DNA from: an uncultured Clostridia bacterium
Lineage (GTDB): Bacteria; Bacillota; Clostridia; Christensenellales; Borkfalkiaceae
Assembly (NCBI GenBank): GCA_947589235.1
Contig: CANQAX010000005.1
Span: 1 to 40,265, forward strand
Direction of reading: 5' to 3'
Length of the DNA stretch: 40,265 nt
The stretch's first letter is position 1, and each line of letters begins with the position of its first letter. The notes under the pieces are model-generated. The model was not told the DNA's origin, did not search any database, and saw only the letters and a list, made by a program, of their open reading frames with translations. A program made the position numbers and the translations under genes. This document shows positions 1-5,633 of the stretch, in pieces.

Positions 1-815
1 CCGCACCTCTTTTATCCCCTCTCCCTTTCCAAGGGGGAGGGGCGGGGGAGGGGGTTGGATTGTGTTCCGCGAGTGGCGCCGAGGACGGCATGGTTTCCAT
101 GTCATTCTGAGCGTAGCGAAGAATCCCGAAGAACGAAGTCCGAATTTTCATGTTCGGGATTCTTCACCCGCCGCAAGGGCAGCGGCGGGTTCAGAATGAC
201 GCGTAGGACAGGCGGAGGAGTGGAGCGCCCCGAAAGCCCCTCCTGCGGAGGGATGGAGCGGCGCACCATGTTCAGCAGCCCGGTGGGCTGTGAACGCGCC
301 GCGACAGGAGCGCGGAAGGCGCGACGGGGATTCGGCGGTCCCTGCCGCCGAATCGCCCGCAAGGGCGGGGGTGGGCGTTTACCTCATACCGTCCCGCCGT
401 AAGGCGGCACAAGCGAGTGTACCTCATTCCGCCCCGCCGTAAGGCGGCACGAGCACCCCGCGCGAAGTAGGCTCCGCAAGGAGCCGAGCGAATCTTATGT
501 TCACAGATACGCTCGCCCCTTCGGGGCTCGGTATGAGGTGTCCCACTCGCCGCGGCATATTTCGCGACCCGACGTATAATAATGTCATGTCGAGCGTAGT
601 TGAGACATCTATTCCTTATTATCACAACCGATTTCTGCATTATTCAGCATAGATTTCTCCACTTCGTTCGCTCTCCGCTCACTTCGTTACTTCGCCTGCG
701 GCTCGTGCGCCGCTGCGCGTCGTCGAAATGACAGTGAATCCTGCGATTCGCTCGTGTTATGCCTTGCTTTTCTTCTCGGATAGGGGAATGGCGCAAAAGT
801 CTGCAAAAACTCAGT
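1..815. repeat. Gene-free region with dispersed palindromic repeats
   Basis: No convincing gene is present: the open frames here follow repeat sequence and lack ribosome binding sites. Positions 17-41 form a hairpin of C-rich and G-rich arms. Positions 101-200 are a 100-bp inverted-repeat element. Its outer arms are GTCATTCTGA (101-110) and TCAGAATGAC (191-200). Its inner arms are AAGAATCCCGAA (119-130) and TTCGGGATTCTT (153-164). A nested hairpin has arms CCCGCCGC/GCGGCGGG (167-189). Around 584-735 lies a second element type that opens with GTCATGTCGAGCG and closes with GTCGAAATGACAG. Related copies recur at 4498-5030, 23511-23862 and 25799-25892, so these are dispersed intergenic repeats of this genome. 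Confidence 0.75.
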
Positions 816-848
816 GAAAAAAATCCCGCCGGTCGCGGGATTTTTTCA
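815..848. terminator. Bidirectional intrinsic terminator
   Basis: A stem AAAAAATCCCGC / GCGGGATTTTTT with a short CGGT-type loop has a T-run on either strand. It lies downstream of the minus-strand hydrolase gene (which ends at 965) and fits as that operon's terminator. Confidence 0.75.
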
Positions 849-849
849 T

Positions 850-921
850 GCCTTTCTTATTGTTCCGTTCAACGCCTTTCTTTTTATTCCGTTCAACGCC
901 TTTCTTATCGTTCCGTTCAAT
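850..921. repeat. 24-bp tandem repeat, three copies
   Basis: Three adjacent 24-bp units (850-873, 874-897, 898-921) follow the pattern GCCTTTCTTNNNGTTCCGTTCAAC with few mismatches. A degenerate fourth unit follows up to about 945. The array lies between the hydrolase stop codon and its terminator, so it would be in the 3' untranslated region. Confidence 0.8.
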
Positions 922-964
922 ACCTTTTTTTCTATTTCATGCTTTCCTTTTCGTTCAAATTCGT

Positions 965-1987
965 TCAAATGGGCTCGAAGGTGTGCGATTCGAGGTATTC
1001 CAAGATCTCGGGGAGAGCCTTCGTCACACCCTCGGGCGAAAAACCGTGCCCCTCGCCCGCAAGCTCCACGAGCTCCGCATGTTCGTACGTCTCGACCGCC
1101 CTCGTCATGTACGAGCGCGGCACGATGGCGTCCGCCGTTCCCCACAGAATGAGGGTGTCCTTTTTGAAGTCCCCGATGACCTCGAACGGGTCGAAGTCGT
1201 GAATGGAGAGGAAGTAGTCCCGCCCGAGCGTGAGCCCCCAGTTGTACGGCTCGTACGTCTCGGGAATGGCGCTCGCATCGGGGAAGGTCCTGCGCCAGTC
1301 ATCGGGAATGTTGATGGCGGGGAAGTACATCGCGAGCCCCGCAACCGTGTCCTTGCGCTTGGCGGCGGTGAGGGCGCTCACGAGCCCGCCTTGGCTCCCG
1401 CCGAAGAGGAATACCTGCGTCTTGTCCACTTCGGGGAATTTCGAGAGGTCGTCGATGACCCCCTCGAGGTCGGAGATCATGGTGAAGATCGTCATCTCGA
1501 GCGACGTCCTGCCCGTGCTCCTGCAGCCGACGGAAGCGCCCGCGAAGTCGAAGCCGTACGCGACATATCCGCGCTCGGCAAAGCGGGTGCATTCGCGCTC
1601 GAAGTCGGAATAGTGCCCGTTGAAGCCGTGGCTGCACACGACGAGCGGGAATTTTCCCTCCGCCTTCGGGAGATACAGTTTCCCATAGAGTTCGACATCG
1701 GAATCCTTGAGATACACGGAGTATTGCTCCGTCTTGACGCCGTATTTGAAATCTGCGGGAAGTTCCCTCGGTACGCGCTCCACGTCATCGCCTCCTTCAT
1801 CGGGTGTATCGGGTGTATCGGGTGTGTCGGGTTCATCGGGCACATCGGGTGTATCGGGTGTGTCCGGGACGTCGGGAGACGTCTGTTCGGGGGTTCCCGC
1901 CTCGGGTGAGCCGCTCTTGTCGCAGCCCGCCGCGGCGCACGAGAAGAGGAGAACGAGAGCAGAGAACAGGCAGAGAAGTTTTTTCAT
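965..1987 (-). CDS. Alpha/beta-hydrolase lipoprotein
   Basis: A predicted secreted, lipid-anchored hydrolase of about 340 residues. The N-terminus is a lipoprotein signal (MKKLLCLFSALVLLFSC..AAGC); AAGC is the likely lipobox. A low-complexity linker rich in Pro-Asp-Thr repeats follows at roughly residues 30-65. The catalytic domain shows the nucleophile elbow GGSQGG in a FLFGGSQGGLVSAL context. It also has a probable acid in LILWGTADAIVP and a catalytic His in GEGHGF, which is the serine-hydrolase triad of the S33/dienelactone-hydrolase type. The ATG at 1987 is preferred over an upstream GTG at 1996 because AAGGAG lies 8 bases before it. The gene begins 12 bases after the marR-like gene, so the two should be co-transcribed. 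The substrate cannot be inferred, though esters or peptides are typical for this fold. Confidence 0.85.
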   Translation of the reverse strand: MKKLLCLFSALVLLFSCAAAGCDKSGSPEAGTPEQTSPDVPDTPDTPDVPDEPDTPDTPDTPDEGGDDVERVPRELPADFKYGVKTEQYSVYLKDSDVELYGKLYLPKAEGKFPLVVCSHGFNGHYSDFERECTRFAERGYVAYGFDFAGASVGCRSTGRTSLEMTIFTMISDLEGVIDDLSKFPEVDKTQVFLFGGSQGGLVSALTAAKRKDTVAGLAMYFPAINIPDDWRRTFPDASAIPETYEPYNWGLTLGRDYFLSIHDFDPFEVIGDFKKDTLILWGTADAIVPRSYMTRAVETYEHAELVELAGEGHGFSPEGVTKALPEILEYLESHTFEPI

Positions 1988-1999
1988 ATCGGTCACTCC

Positions 2000-2425
2000 T
2001 TACATTGGTTTCAAATTGTCCGTCACCCGCGAGAGCAGGGCGAGAAGCGCCGCGCGCTCTTCGGGAGCAAAGCCGCAAAAACACCGTTCCTCGAGTTCTT
2101 CGACCCCTTCCTCGAGCACGTCCGCGGTCTCCCTTCCGCACTCCGTGAGGCGGACGAGGAGGGCGCTCCTTCCCGAGGGGAGAACGGTGCGCTCCCGCCC
2201 GATGAGCCCCTTCCGCTCCATGCCCGAGAGGAGCACGGTGAGCGTCGGCTCGCGCACGCCGCAGAGCTCCGCGAGCCGCTTTTGCACGATCTCGCCCGTG
2301 CGGCGGAGAATATAGAGGACCTTCGGCTGCCCCGCGGTGAGAGAGAGGCGGTCGAACAGGGCGCGGCTTTCCCGTGCATGTGCGCTCGACGTTCCGAGGA
2401 GCGCCAGAAAGACTTTGTCGTACAT
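2000..2425 (-). CDS. MarR-family transcriptional regulator
   Basis: A 141-residue winged-helix protein of typical MarR length. The DNA-binding region runs from about residue 30 to 95 and contains LTAGQPKVLYIL, the recognition-helix region KRLAELCGVREPTLTVLLSGMERKGLI, and the wing GRERTVLPSGRSALLVRLT. The C-terminal helices would dimerise. A GAGGGAAG ribosome binding site precedes the ATG. It is the first gene of an operon with the hydrolase lipoprotein. A perfect 6-4-6 palindrome (2437-2452) just after its promoter is the probable autoregulatory operator. The likely role is repression of the operon until a small ligand binds; the ligand is unknown. Confidence 0.88.
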   Translation of the reverse strand: MYDKVFLALLGTSSAHARESRALFDRLSLTAGQPKVLYILRRTGEIVQKRLAELCGVREPTLTVLLSGMERKGLIGRERTVLPSGRSALLVRLTECGRETADVLEEGVEELEERCFCGFAPEERAALLALLSRVTDNLKPM

Positions 2426-2436
2426 GCTTCCCTCAA

Positions 2437-2484
2437 GATTAGTTTTCTAATCGATAGGATAGCACAAAAAAATCCGCCTGTCAA
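2437..2484 (-). promoter_or_regulatory. marR-hydrolase promoter with MarR-type operator
   Basis: On the minus strand the -35 is TTGACA (2479-2484) and the -10 is TATCCT (2456-2461), with a 17-base spacer. The perfect palindrome GATTAGTTTTCTAATC (2437-2452) covers the predicted start of transcription, where a MarR dimer would block RNA polymerase. The -35 also lies in the loop of the upstream gene's terminator hairpin. Confidence 0.75.
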
Positions 2485-2492
2485 GGGCGGAC
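2465..2492 (-). terminator. Terminator of the secreted BspA-related gene, overlapping a promoter
   Basis: On the minus strand, arms TCCGCC and GGCGGA enclose the loop CTTGACA and are followed by seven T. It lies just after the stop codon at 2505. The loop is the -35 box of the following marR promoter, so termination and initiation signals share bases. Confidence 0.65.
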
Positions 2493-2504
2493 GGAAAAAT
2501 TTTC

Positions 2505-3578
2505 TCACACCCGCACGAAACGGGTACAGCCGCAGGGAAGGAGCTCGGAGCGGAAGGTTCCGAGCAGGCGGATGTCGGCGCGGGGAGAGATGACCGTCTG
2601 AAGATAGGGGCAGTCGGAGAAGGCGTCCCGCTCGATGTCGGCGGCGTCCACCCCGCAGGCGTCGATCTCCTCGAGGGAGCGGCAGCGGTAGAACGCGTGC
2701 GAGATGAGCACGCCGCCCGTCACCTTCACCCGCTTGAGGGATTGCGGGACGAGGTAGTCCGTTCCCGTCGAAAAGAGGTGGGCGAGTTCGCCGCGGAAAT
2801 GGCTCCCGTACGGGCTCGGGGCGCTCCCGACAAAGGGGAGAGTGAGGGAGACGGGCTCCATGCAGGGGAGAAGGGCGCCCTCGTCGGCAAAGTCATATGG
2901 CTCGGCGACGAAATCGTGCGTGAAGGGCAAGCCGCACACGAGCCGCCTGCCGCCCGGCGTGTCGAGGTAGACCGCCTGCCCGTCGCAGCCGTAGGGAGAG
3001 GCTGCCTGTACCGTTCGGATTTCGGTGCCGACGAGCGTCTCGGAGCTCACGGAAGCGTTTCCCCCGATGCGGAGAGAGGTCGCGCCCGCGCGGGCGATGC
3101 GCCGAGCGGAGAGGGTGCCGTCGATGAGCACGATCTCCCGCGCCGTCTCCCTGTCCGAAGGGGAAAATCCGTACCCCGTGTAGGCAAAACTCTCGCCCTC
3201 GCTCCACCAGAGGACGTCCGAAAAGGTGCGGTACGCCGCGAGCCGTTCGAGGCGGCTCCACCCATCGGTCGAAGAGAGAAGAAGGTCGGAAAGAGGGGAA
3301 TCCCCCGAGGCAGCACGGACGAAGGAGCGGAACGGGGCGCCCGTCTCCACCCTGCCGCAGAGCGCGCCCGTAAGGACAATGTCGCCGTCCTCGATCCCGC
3401 CGTACGCCGCATATGCCTCGGCATACCCGATCTCAATTGTTCCGTTTTCGCGGCGAAGGAGATACCGCTCCGCCTCCGCCCCCGCGCGTTCGGGGAAGGG
3501 GACGAGGAGAAGAAGGAGCATGCCGCACGCCATCGCGACGCAGGCAAAGGATTGAAGAATTTTTCCGAGGTGTTTCAT
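2505..3578 (-). CDS. Secreted protein with BspA-type leucine-rich module
   Basis: A 357-residue protein that I do not recognise as a named family over its full length. The N-terminus is a signal peptide (basic MKHLGK, a hydrophobic core to about residue 28, then an Ala-rich cleavage region), so it is exported. The middle (about 40-240) has no motif I can assign. The C-terminal third contains PFVG, then YGSHFRGELAHLF, then VPQSLKRVKVTGG and SHAFYRCRSLEEI. The same order of motifs occurs in the LRR lipoprotein at 19913-23356, which points to a BspA/LRR_5-type surface module with about two to three repeats. It ends near residue 357 with two Cys close together (PCGC). The predicted leader is very short, with the -10 ending 11 bases before the ATG and no clear ribosome binding site. 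Confidence 0.7.
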   Translation of the reverse strand: MKHLGKILQSFACVAMACGMLLLLLVPFPERAGAEAERYLLRRENGTIEIGYAEAYAAYGGIEDGDIVLTGALCGRVETGAPFRSFVRAASGDSPLSDLLLSSTDGWSRLERLAAYRTFSDVLWWSEGESFAYTGYGFSPSDRETAREIVLIDGTLSARRIARAGATSLRIGGNASVSSETLVGTEIRTVQAASPYGCDGQAVYLDTPGGRRLVCGLPFTHDFVAEPYDFADEGALLPCMEPVSLTLPFVGSAPSPYGSHFRGELAHLFSTGTDYLVPQSLKRVKVTGGVLISHAFYRCRSLEEIDACGVDAADIERDAFSDCPYLQTVISPRADIRLLGTFRSELLPCGCTRFVRV

Positions 3579-3589
3579 TGGTTTGTTCC

Positions 3590-3618
3590 ATTATAGTACG
3601 CGACCCGCGGAATTTCAA
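3590..3618 (-). promoter_or_regulatory. Promoter of the secreted BspA-related gene
   Basis: On the minus strand, -35 TTGAAA (3613-3618) and -10 TATAAT (3590-3595) have a 17-base spacer. The -10 ends only 11 bases before the start codon at 3578, so the transcript would be leaderless or nearly so. Confidence 0.65.
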
Positions 3619-3691
3619 GGGGACAAAGCGCAAAAAGGGGAAGAAAATCGGATTTTCGGGAAAAAAGTTTTCGTGCGGTCGAAAGAGAGGA

Positions 3692-3901
3692 CTATGCGTC
3701 CTTCAATCCCAGAATGTAGTCGGCGGAGAGGTCCATTTCCTTGCACAGCCGCGCGAAGGTATCGAGTTTGGGCAGCTTTTTCGTCGTCATGTATTGCGTG
3801 ACCATCTCGGGCGAGATCCCCACGCGCCGCGCGATCTCCACCGTCGTCAGCCCGCTCGCCCTGATTTCCTCTTTGAGCCGTTCTTTGATCATCTCTACCA
3901 T
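3692..3901 (-). CDS. Small XRE/Cro-CI-type helix-turn-helix regulator
   Basis: A 69-residue protein that is almost entirely one HTH domain: MIKERLKEEIRASGLT, TVEIARRVGISPEMVTQYMT, then KKLPKLDTFARLCKEMDLSADYILGL. This matches the five-helix Cro/CI layout. The ATG at 3901 is placed by GAGGAG nine bases upstream; an earlier ATG in another frame stops after three codons. It faces away from the small membrane-protein gene at 4003. Two inverted repeats in the shared region (3930-3944 and 3958-3974) both carry CTAAC/GTTAG halves and are its likely operators, so it probably represses both its own gene and its neighbour's. Confidence 0.85.
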   Translation of the reverse strand: MVEMIKERLKEEIRASGLTTVEIARRVGISPEMVTQYMTTKKLPKLDTFARLCKEMDLSADYILGLKDA

Positions 3902-3929
3902 ATCATGATTCTCCTCACCTAAAAAATAT

Positions 3930-3979
3930 AACTAACAGTTAGTTTTTTGCTTGACTTCTAACCGTTGGTTAGATATAAT
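3930..3979 (+). promoter_or_regulatory. Divergent control region with operator inside the promoter spacer
   Basis: The plus-strand promoter has -35 TTGACT (3951-3956) and -10 TATAAT (3974-3979), with a 17-base spacer. An inverted repeat TCTAACC..GGTTAGA (3958-3974) fills that spacer. A second perfect palindrome AACTAACAGTTAGTT lies at 3930-3944 on the side of the minus-strand HTH gene. Shared CTAAC/GTTAG half-sites suggest one protein binds both, most simply the adjacent HTH protein. Confidence 0.75.
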
Positions 3980-4002
3980 GAAGGGGAAAAGGAGGGGAAG
4001 AA

Positions 4003-4332
4003 ATGCAACGGGTAATTACAGTGCGGGCTTCGCAAAGTGACCTGAATGAAATTTTGGAAAGATTTGTTTCCGCCGGGTGGAAAGTTTTGAGCGCGACGAA
4101 GGGCTCCGAATGGGGAAGGGTCGGGTTTTCCTATAAGTGGACAATCGTTTTAGAGAGACCCGATACGACTCCCAGCGGCAGCAAGTACACTCCGCAACAA
4201 ATGGACAGGTTTGTGACGGAGGCACAGAGCTCGTCTACAAAAAAGAGCTACATAAAAGCGGTTGCCCTTGGCGTCGGTGTTCTTGTGGGAATCGCGCTCT
4301 TTTTTGTGATATTGTATTTGGTCCTCTTGTGA
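4003..4332 (+). CDS. Small membrane protein with N-terminal cytoplasmic domain
   Basis: A 109-residue protein that I cannot assign to a named family. Residues 1-52 form a compact domain with alternating hydrophobic residues, a central GWKVLSATKG and YKWTIVLER; it loosely resembles short DUF4177-like domains. Residues 53-83 are polar and probably a linker. Residues 85-109 are one strong transmembrane helix that ends at the C-terminus, so the N-terminal domain is probably cytoplasmic (tail-anchored). AGGAGG lies 8 bases before the ATG. The gene is divergent from an XRE regulator with an operator in its promoter spacer, so it should be tightly controlled. A 23-bp tandem duplication (4305-4350) spans the stop codon. 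Confidence 0.7.
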   Translation: MQRVITVRASQSDLNEILERFVSAGWKVLSATKGSEWGRVGFSYKWTIVLERPDTTPSGSKYTPQQMDRFVTEAQSSSTKKSYIKAVALGVGVLVGIALFFVILYLVLL

Positions 4333-4350
4333 TATTGTATTCGGTCCTCT
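4305..4350. repeat. 23-bp tandem duplication across a stop codon
   Basis: Copies at 4305-4327 and 4328-4350 differ by one base (T/C). The first encodes the end of the transmembrane helix of the 109-residue protein; the stop codon (4330-4332) lies in the second. Confidence 0.85.
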
Positions 4351-4367
4351 AACAAAAAAATTATGAT

Positions 4368-4400
4368 GTTCGCCGCCGCGGCACAGCCGCGGCGGCGAAC
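4368..4400. terminator. 15-bp perfect GC-rich hairpin
   Basis: Arms GTTCGCCGCCGCGGC (4368-4382) and GCCGCGGCGGCGAAC (4386-4400) enclose ACA. It follows the small membrane-protein gene by 36 bases. There is no T-run after it, so it may stabilise the 3' end or act as a terminator of another kind. Confidence 0.5.
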
Positions 4401-4497
4401 CGTAAATAGGGGGATAACGCTTCCTTCGGTGCCGCCGTCAATTTTTCCGTGTCATCCGTACCTCATCCCGAATTCCGCAGGTGCACCCCGTGCGCGT

Positions 4498-4917
4498 GAT
4501 TTCCCGAACTGTCATTTCGACCAAGCGAGCGCGATTTCCCGAACTGTCATTTCGACCAAGCGAGCGCGATTTCCCGAACTGTCATTTCGACCAAGCGAGC
4601 ACGAGTTCCCGAACTGTCATTTCGACCAAGCGAGCGTGAGCTCCCGAACTGTCATTTCGACCAAGCGAGCGTGAGCTCCCGAACTGTCATTTCGACCAAG
4701 CGAGCGTGATTTCCCGAATTGTCATTTCGACCAAGCGAGCGCGATTTCCCGAACTGTCATTTCGACCAAGCGGGCGCGATTTCCCGAACTGTCATTTCGA
4801 CCAAGCGGGCGCGATTTCCCGAACTGTCATTTCGACCAAGCGAGCGCGATTTCCCGAACTGTCATTTCGACCAAGCGAGCGCGATTTCCCGAACTGTCAT
4901 TTCGACCAAGCGAGCAC
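4498..4917. repeat. 35-bp tandem repeat array, 12 copies
   Basis: Twelve head-to-tail copies with a period of exactly 35 bp start at 4498, 4533, 4568 and so on to 4883. Every unit contains CTGTCATTTCGACCAAGC or its one-base variant. Differences cluster at the unit ends: GATTT, GAGTT or GAGCT at the start, and GAGCGC, GAGCAC, GAGCGT or GGGCGC at the end. Copies 5 and 6 are identical, as are 8 and 9, and 1, 2, 10 and 11, which suggests duplication of blocks. The core GTCATTTCGAC matches one arm of the dispersed GTCATTTCGAC..GAGAAATCTC element, whose remainder follows at 4918-5030. There are no unique spacers, so this is not CRISPR. Confidence 0.9.
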
Positions 4918-5146
4918 GAGCGAGCGCGTGGAGAAATCTCACAATAAGGTAGAGATGTCTCGGCTACGCTATGCTCCGCTACTTCGCGTAGGACGCTCGT
5001 GCCTCCTTACGGCAGGACGGCATGACATGAAGGAGAAGCCGCTTCTGCGGTCGGCACGGCAAAAAAGAGGGGGGAGCAACGGCGCAAAAAGTCAAGCGGA
5101 CGGGAAAAATATTTTTGCCGAAAATCGGCGGGCGGGGCAAAATCCT
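4918..5146. repeat. Remainder of dispersed palindromic element; otherwise no gene
   Basis: Positions 4918-5030 contain GGAGAAATCTC, then AGAGATGTCTCGGCTACGC, and end with GGCATGACATG, which are the internal and far-end parts of the same repeat family as 584-735. Positions 5031-5146 show no gene. Confidence 0.6.
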
Positions 5147-5175
5147 TTGACATCTTCCTTCAAATATGATATTCT
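5147..5175 (+). promoter_or_regulatory. rpsO promoter
   Basis: -35 TTGACA (5147-5152) and -10 TATTCT (5170-5175) have a 17-base spacer. They leave a leader of about 75 bases before rpsO, long enough for S15 autoregulation as known in other bacteria. The leader structure here is not a clear match to a known S15 site. Confidence 0.75.
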
Positions 5176-5257
5176 TATTTCCGACGCACGCGAGGAATTG
5201 CGCTCTCCACGCATCTCTTGGCGTGTCGCGAATCATTCCATAGGAGGGTAAACGCAA

Positions 5258-5512
5258 ATGGAAAAGAGTGAGATCATCGCAAAGTTCGCTTCCCACGAGG
5301 GGGACACCGGCTCGCCCGAGGTACAGATCGCGCTGCTCACCGAGCGCATCAATCACCTGAACGAGCACCTCAAGGAGCACAAGCACGACAATCACTCGCG
5401 CCGCGGTCTTCTGAAAATGGTCGGTAAGCGCCGCGGACTTCTCGACTATCTCAAGGCGAAAGACATCGAGCGCTACCGCGCCGTCATCGCGGCGTTGGAT
5501 TTGAGAAAGTAA
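5258..5512 (+). CDS. rpsO: 30S ribosomal protein S15
   Basis: An 84-residue S15, a few residues shorter at the N-terminus than the usual 88-89. It keeps the hallmark region from [17 protein letters not shown] through [21 protein letters not shown] to the RRGLLDYL segment, which binds the 16S rRNA central-domain three-way junction and organises S6/S18 assembly. AGGAGG lies 8 bases before the ATG. It is followed by pnp, the classical rpsO-pnp arrangement, with a hairpin between them. Confidence 0.97.
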   Translation: MEKSEIIAKFASHEGDTGSPEVQIALLTERINHLNEHLKEHKHDNHSRRGLLKMVGKRRGLLDYLKAKDIERYRAVIAALDLRK

Positions 5513-5521
5513 GAGCCGGAA

Positions 5522-5554
5522 AAGGGGGCGGTTTTTTTCCGCTCCTTCTTTTTT
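5522..5554 (+). terminator. rpsO-pnp intergenic terminator/attenuator
   Basis: Arms AAGGGGGCGG (5522-5531) and CCGCTCCTT (5539-5547) enclose seven T and are followed by a T-rich run. It probably lets only part of the rpsO transcription continue into pnp. A second imperfect hairpin (about 5556-5590) precedes pnp. Confidence 0.65.
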
Positions 5555-5633
5555 CCCGCATGCACGGGAACCGCTGTTCCGTCGCGGGGCGGAAGAGCCA
5601 AGAAATTCGGAGTTATTGGAAAGGAGATAAAAC

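Noticed and set aside
55..402. Small protein genes in the first 800 bases
   Set aside because: The frames run through palindromic repeats, no family features are visible and no ribosome binding site precedes them.
4498..4917. CRISPR array
   Set aside because: The copies are directly adjacent with a fixed 35-bp period and no unique spacers, and no cas genes are present.
4363..5251. Repeat-encoded protein with FPNCHFDQAS-like repeats
   Set aside because: The 35-bp unit shifts frame at each copy, all frames are open by chance, and there is no ribosome binding site.
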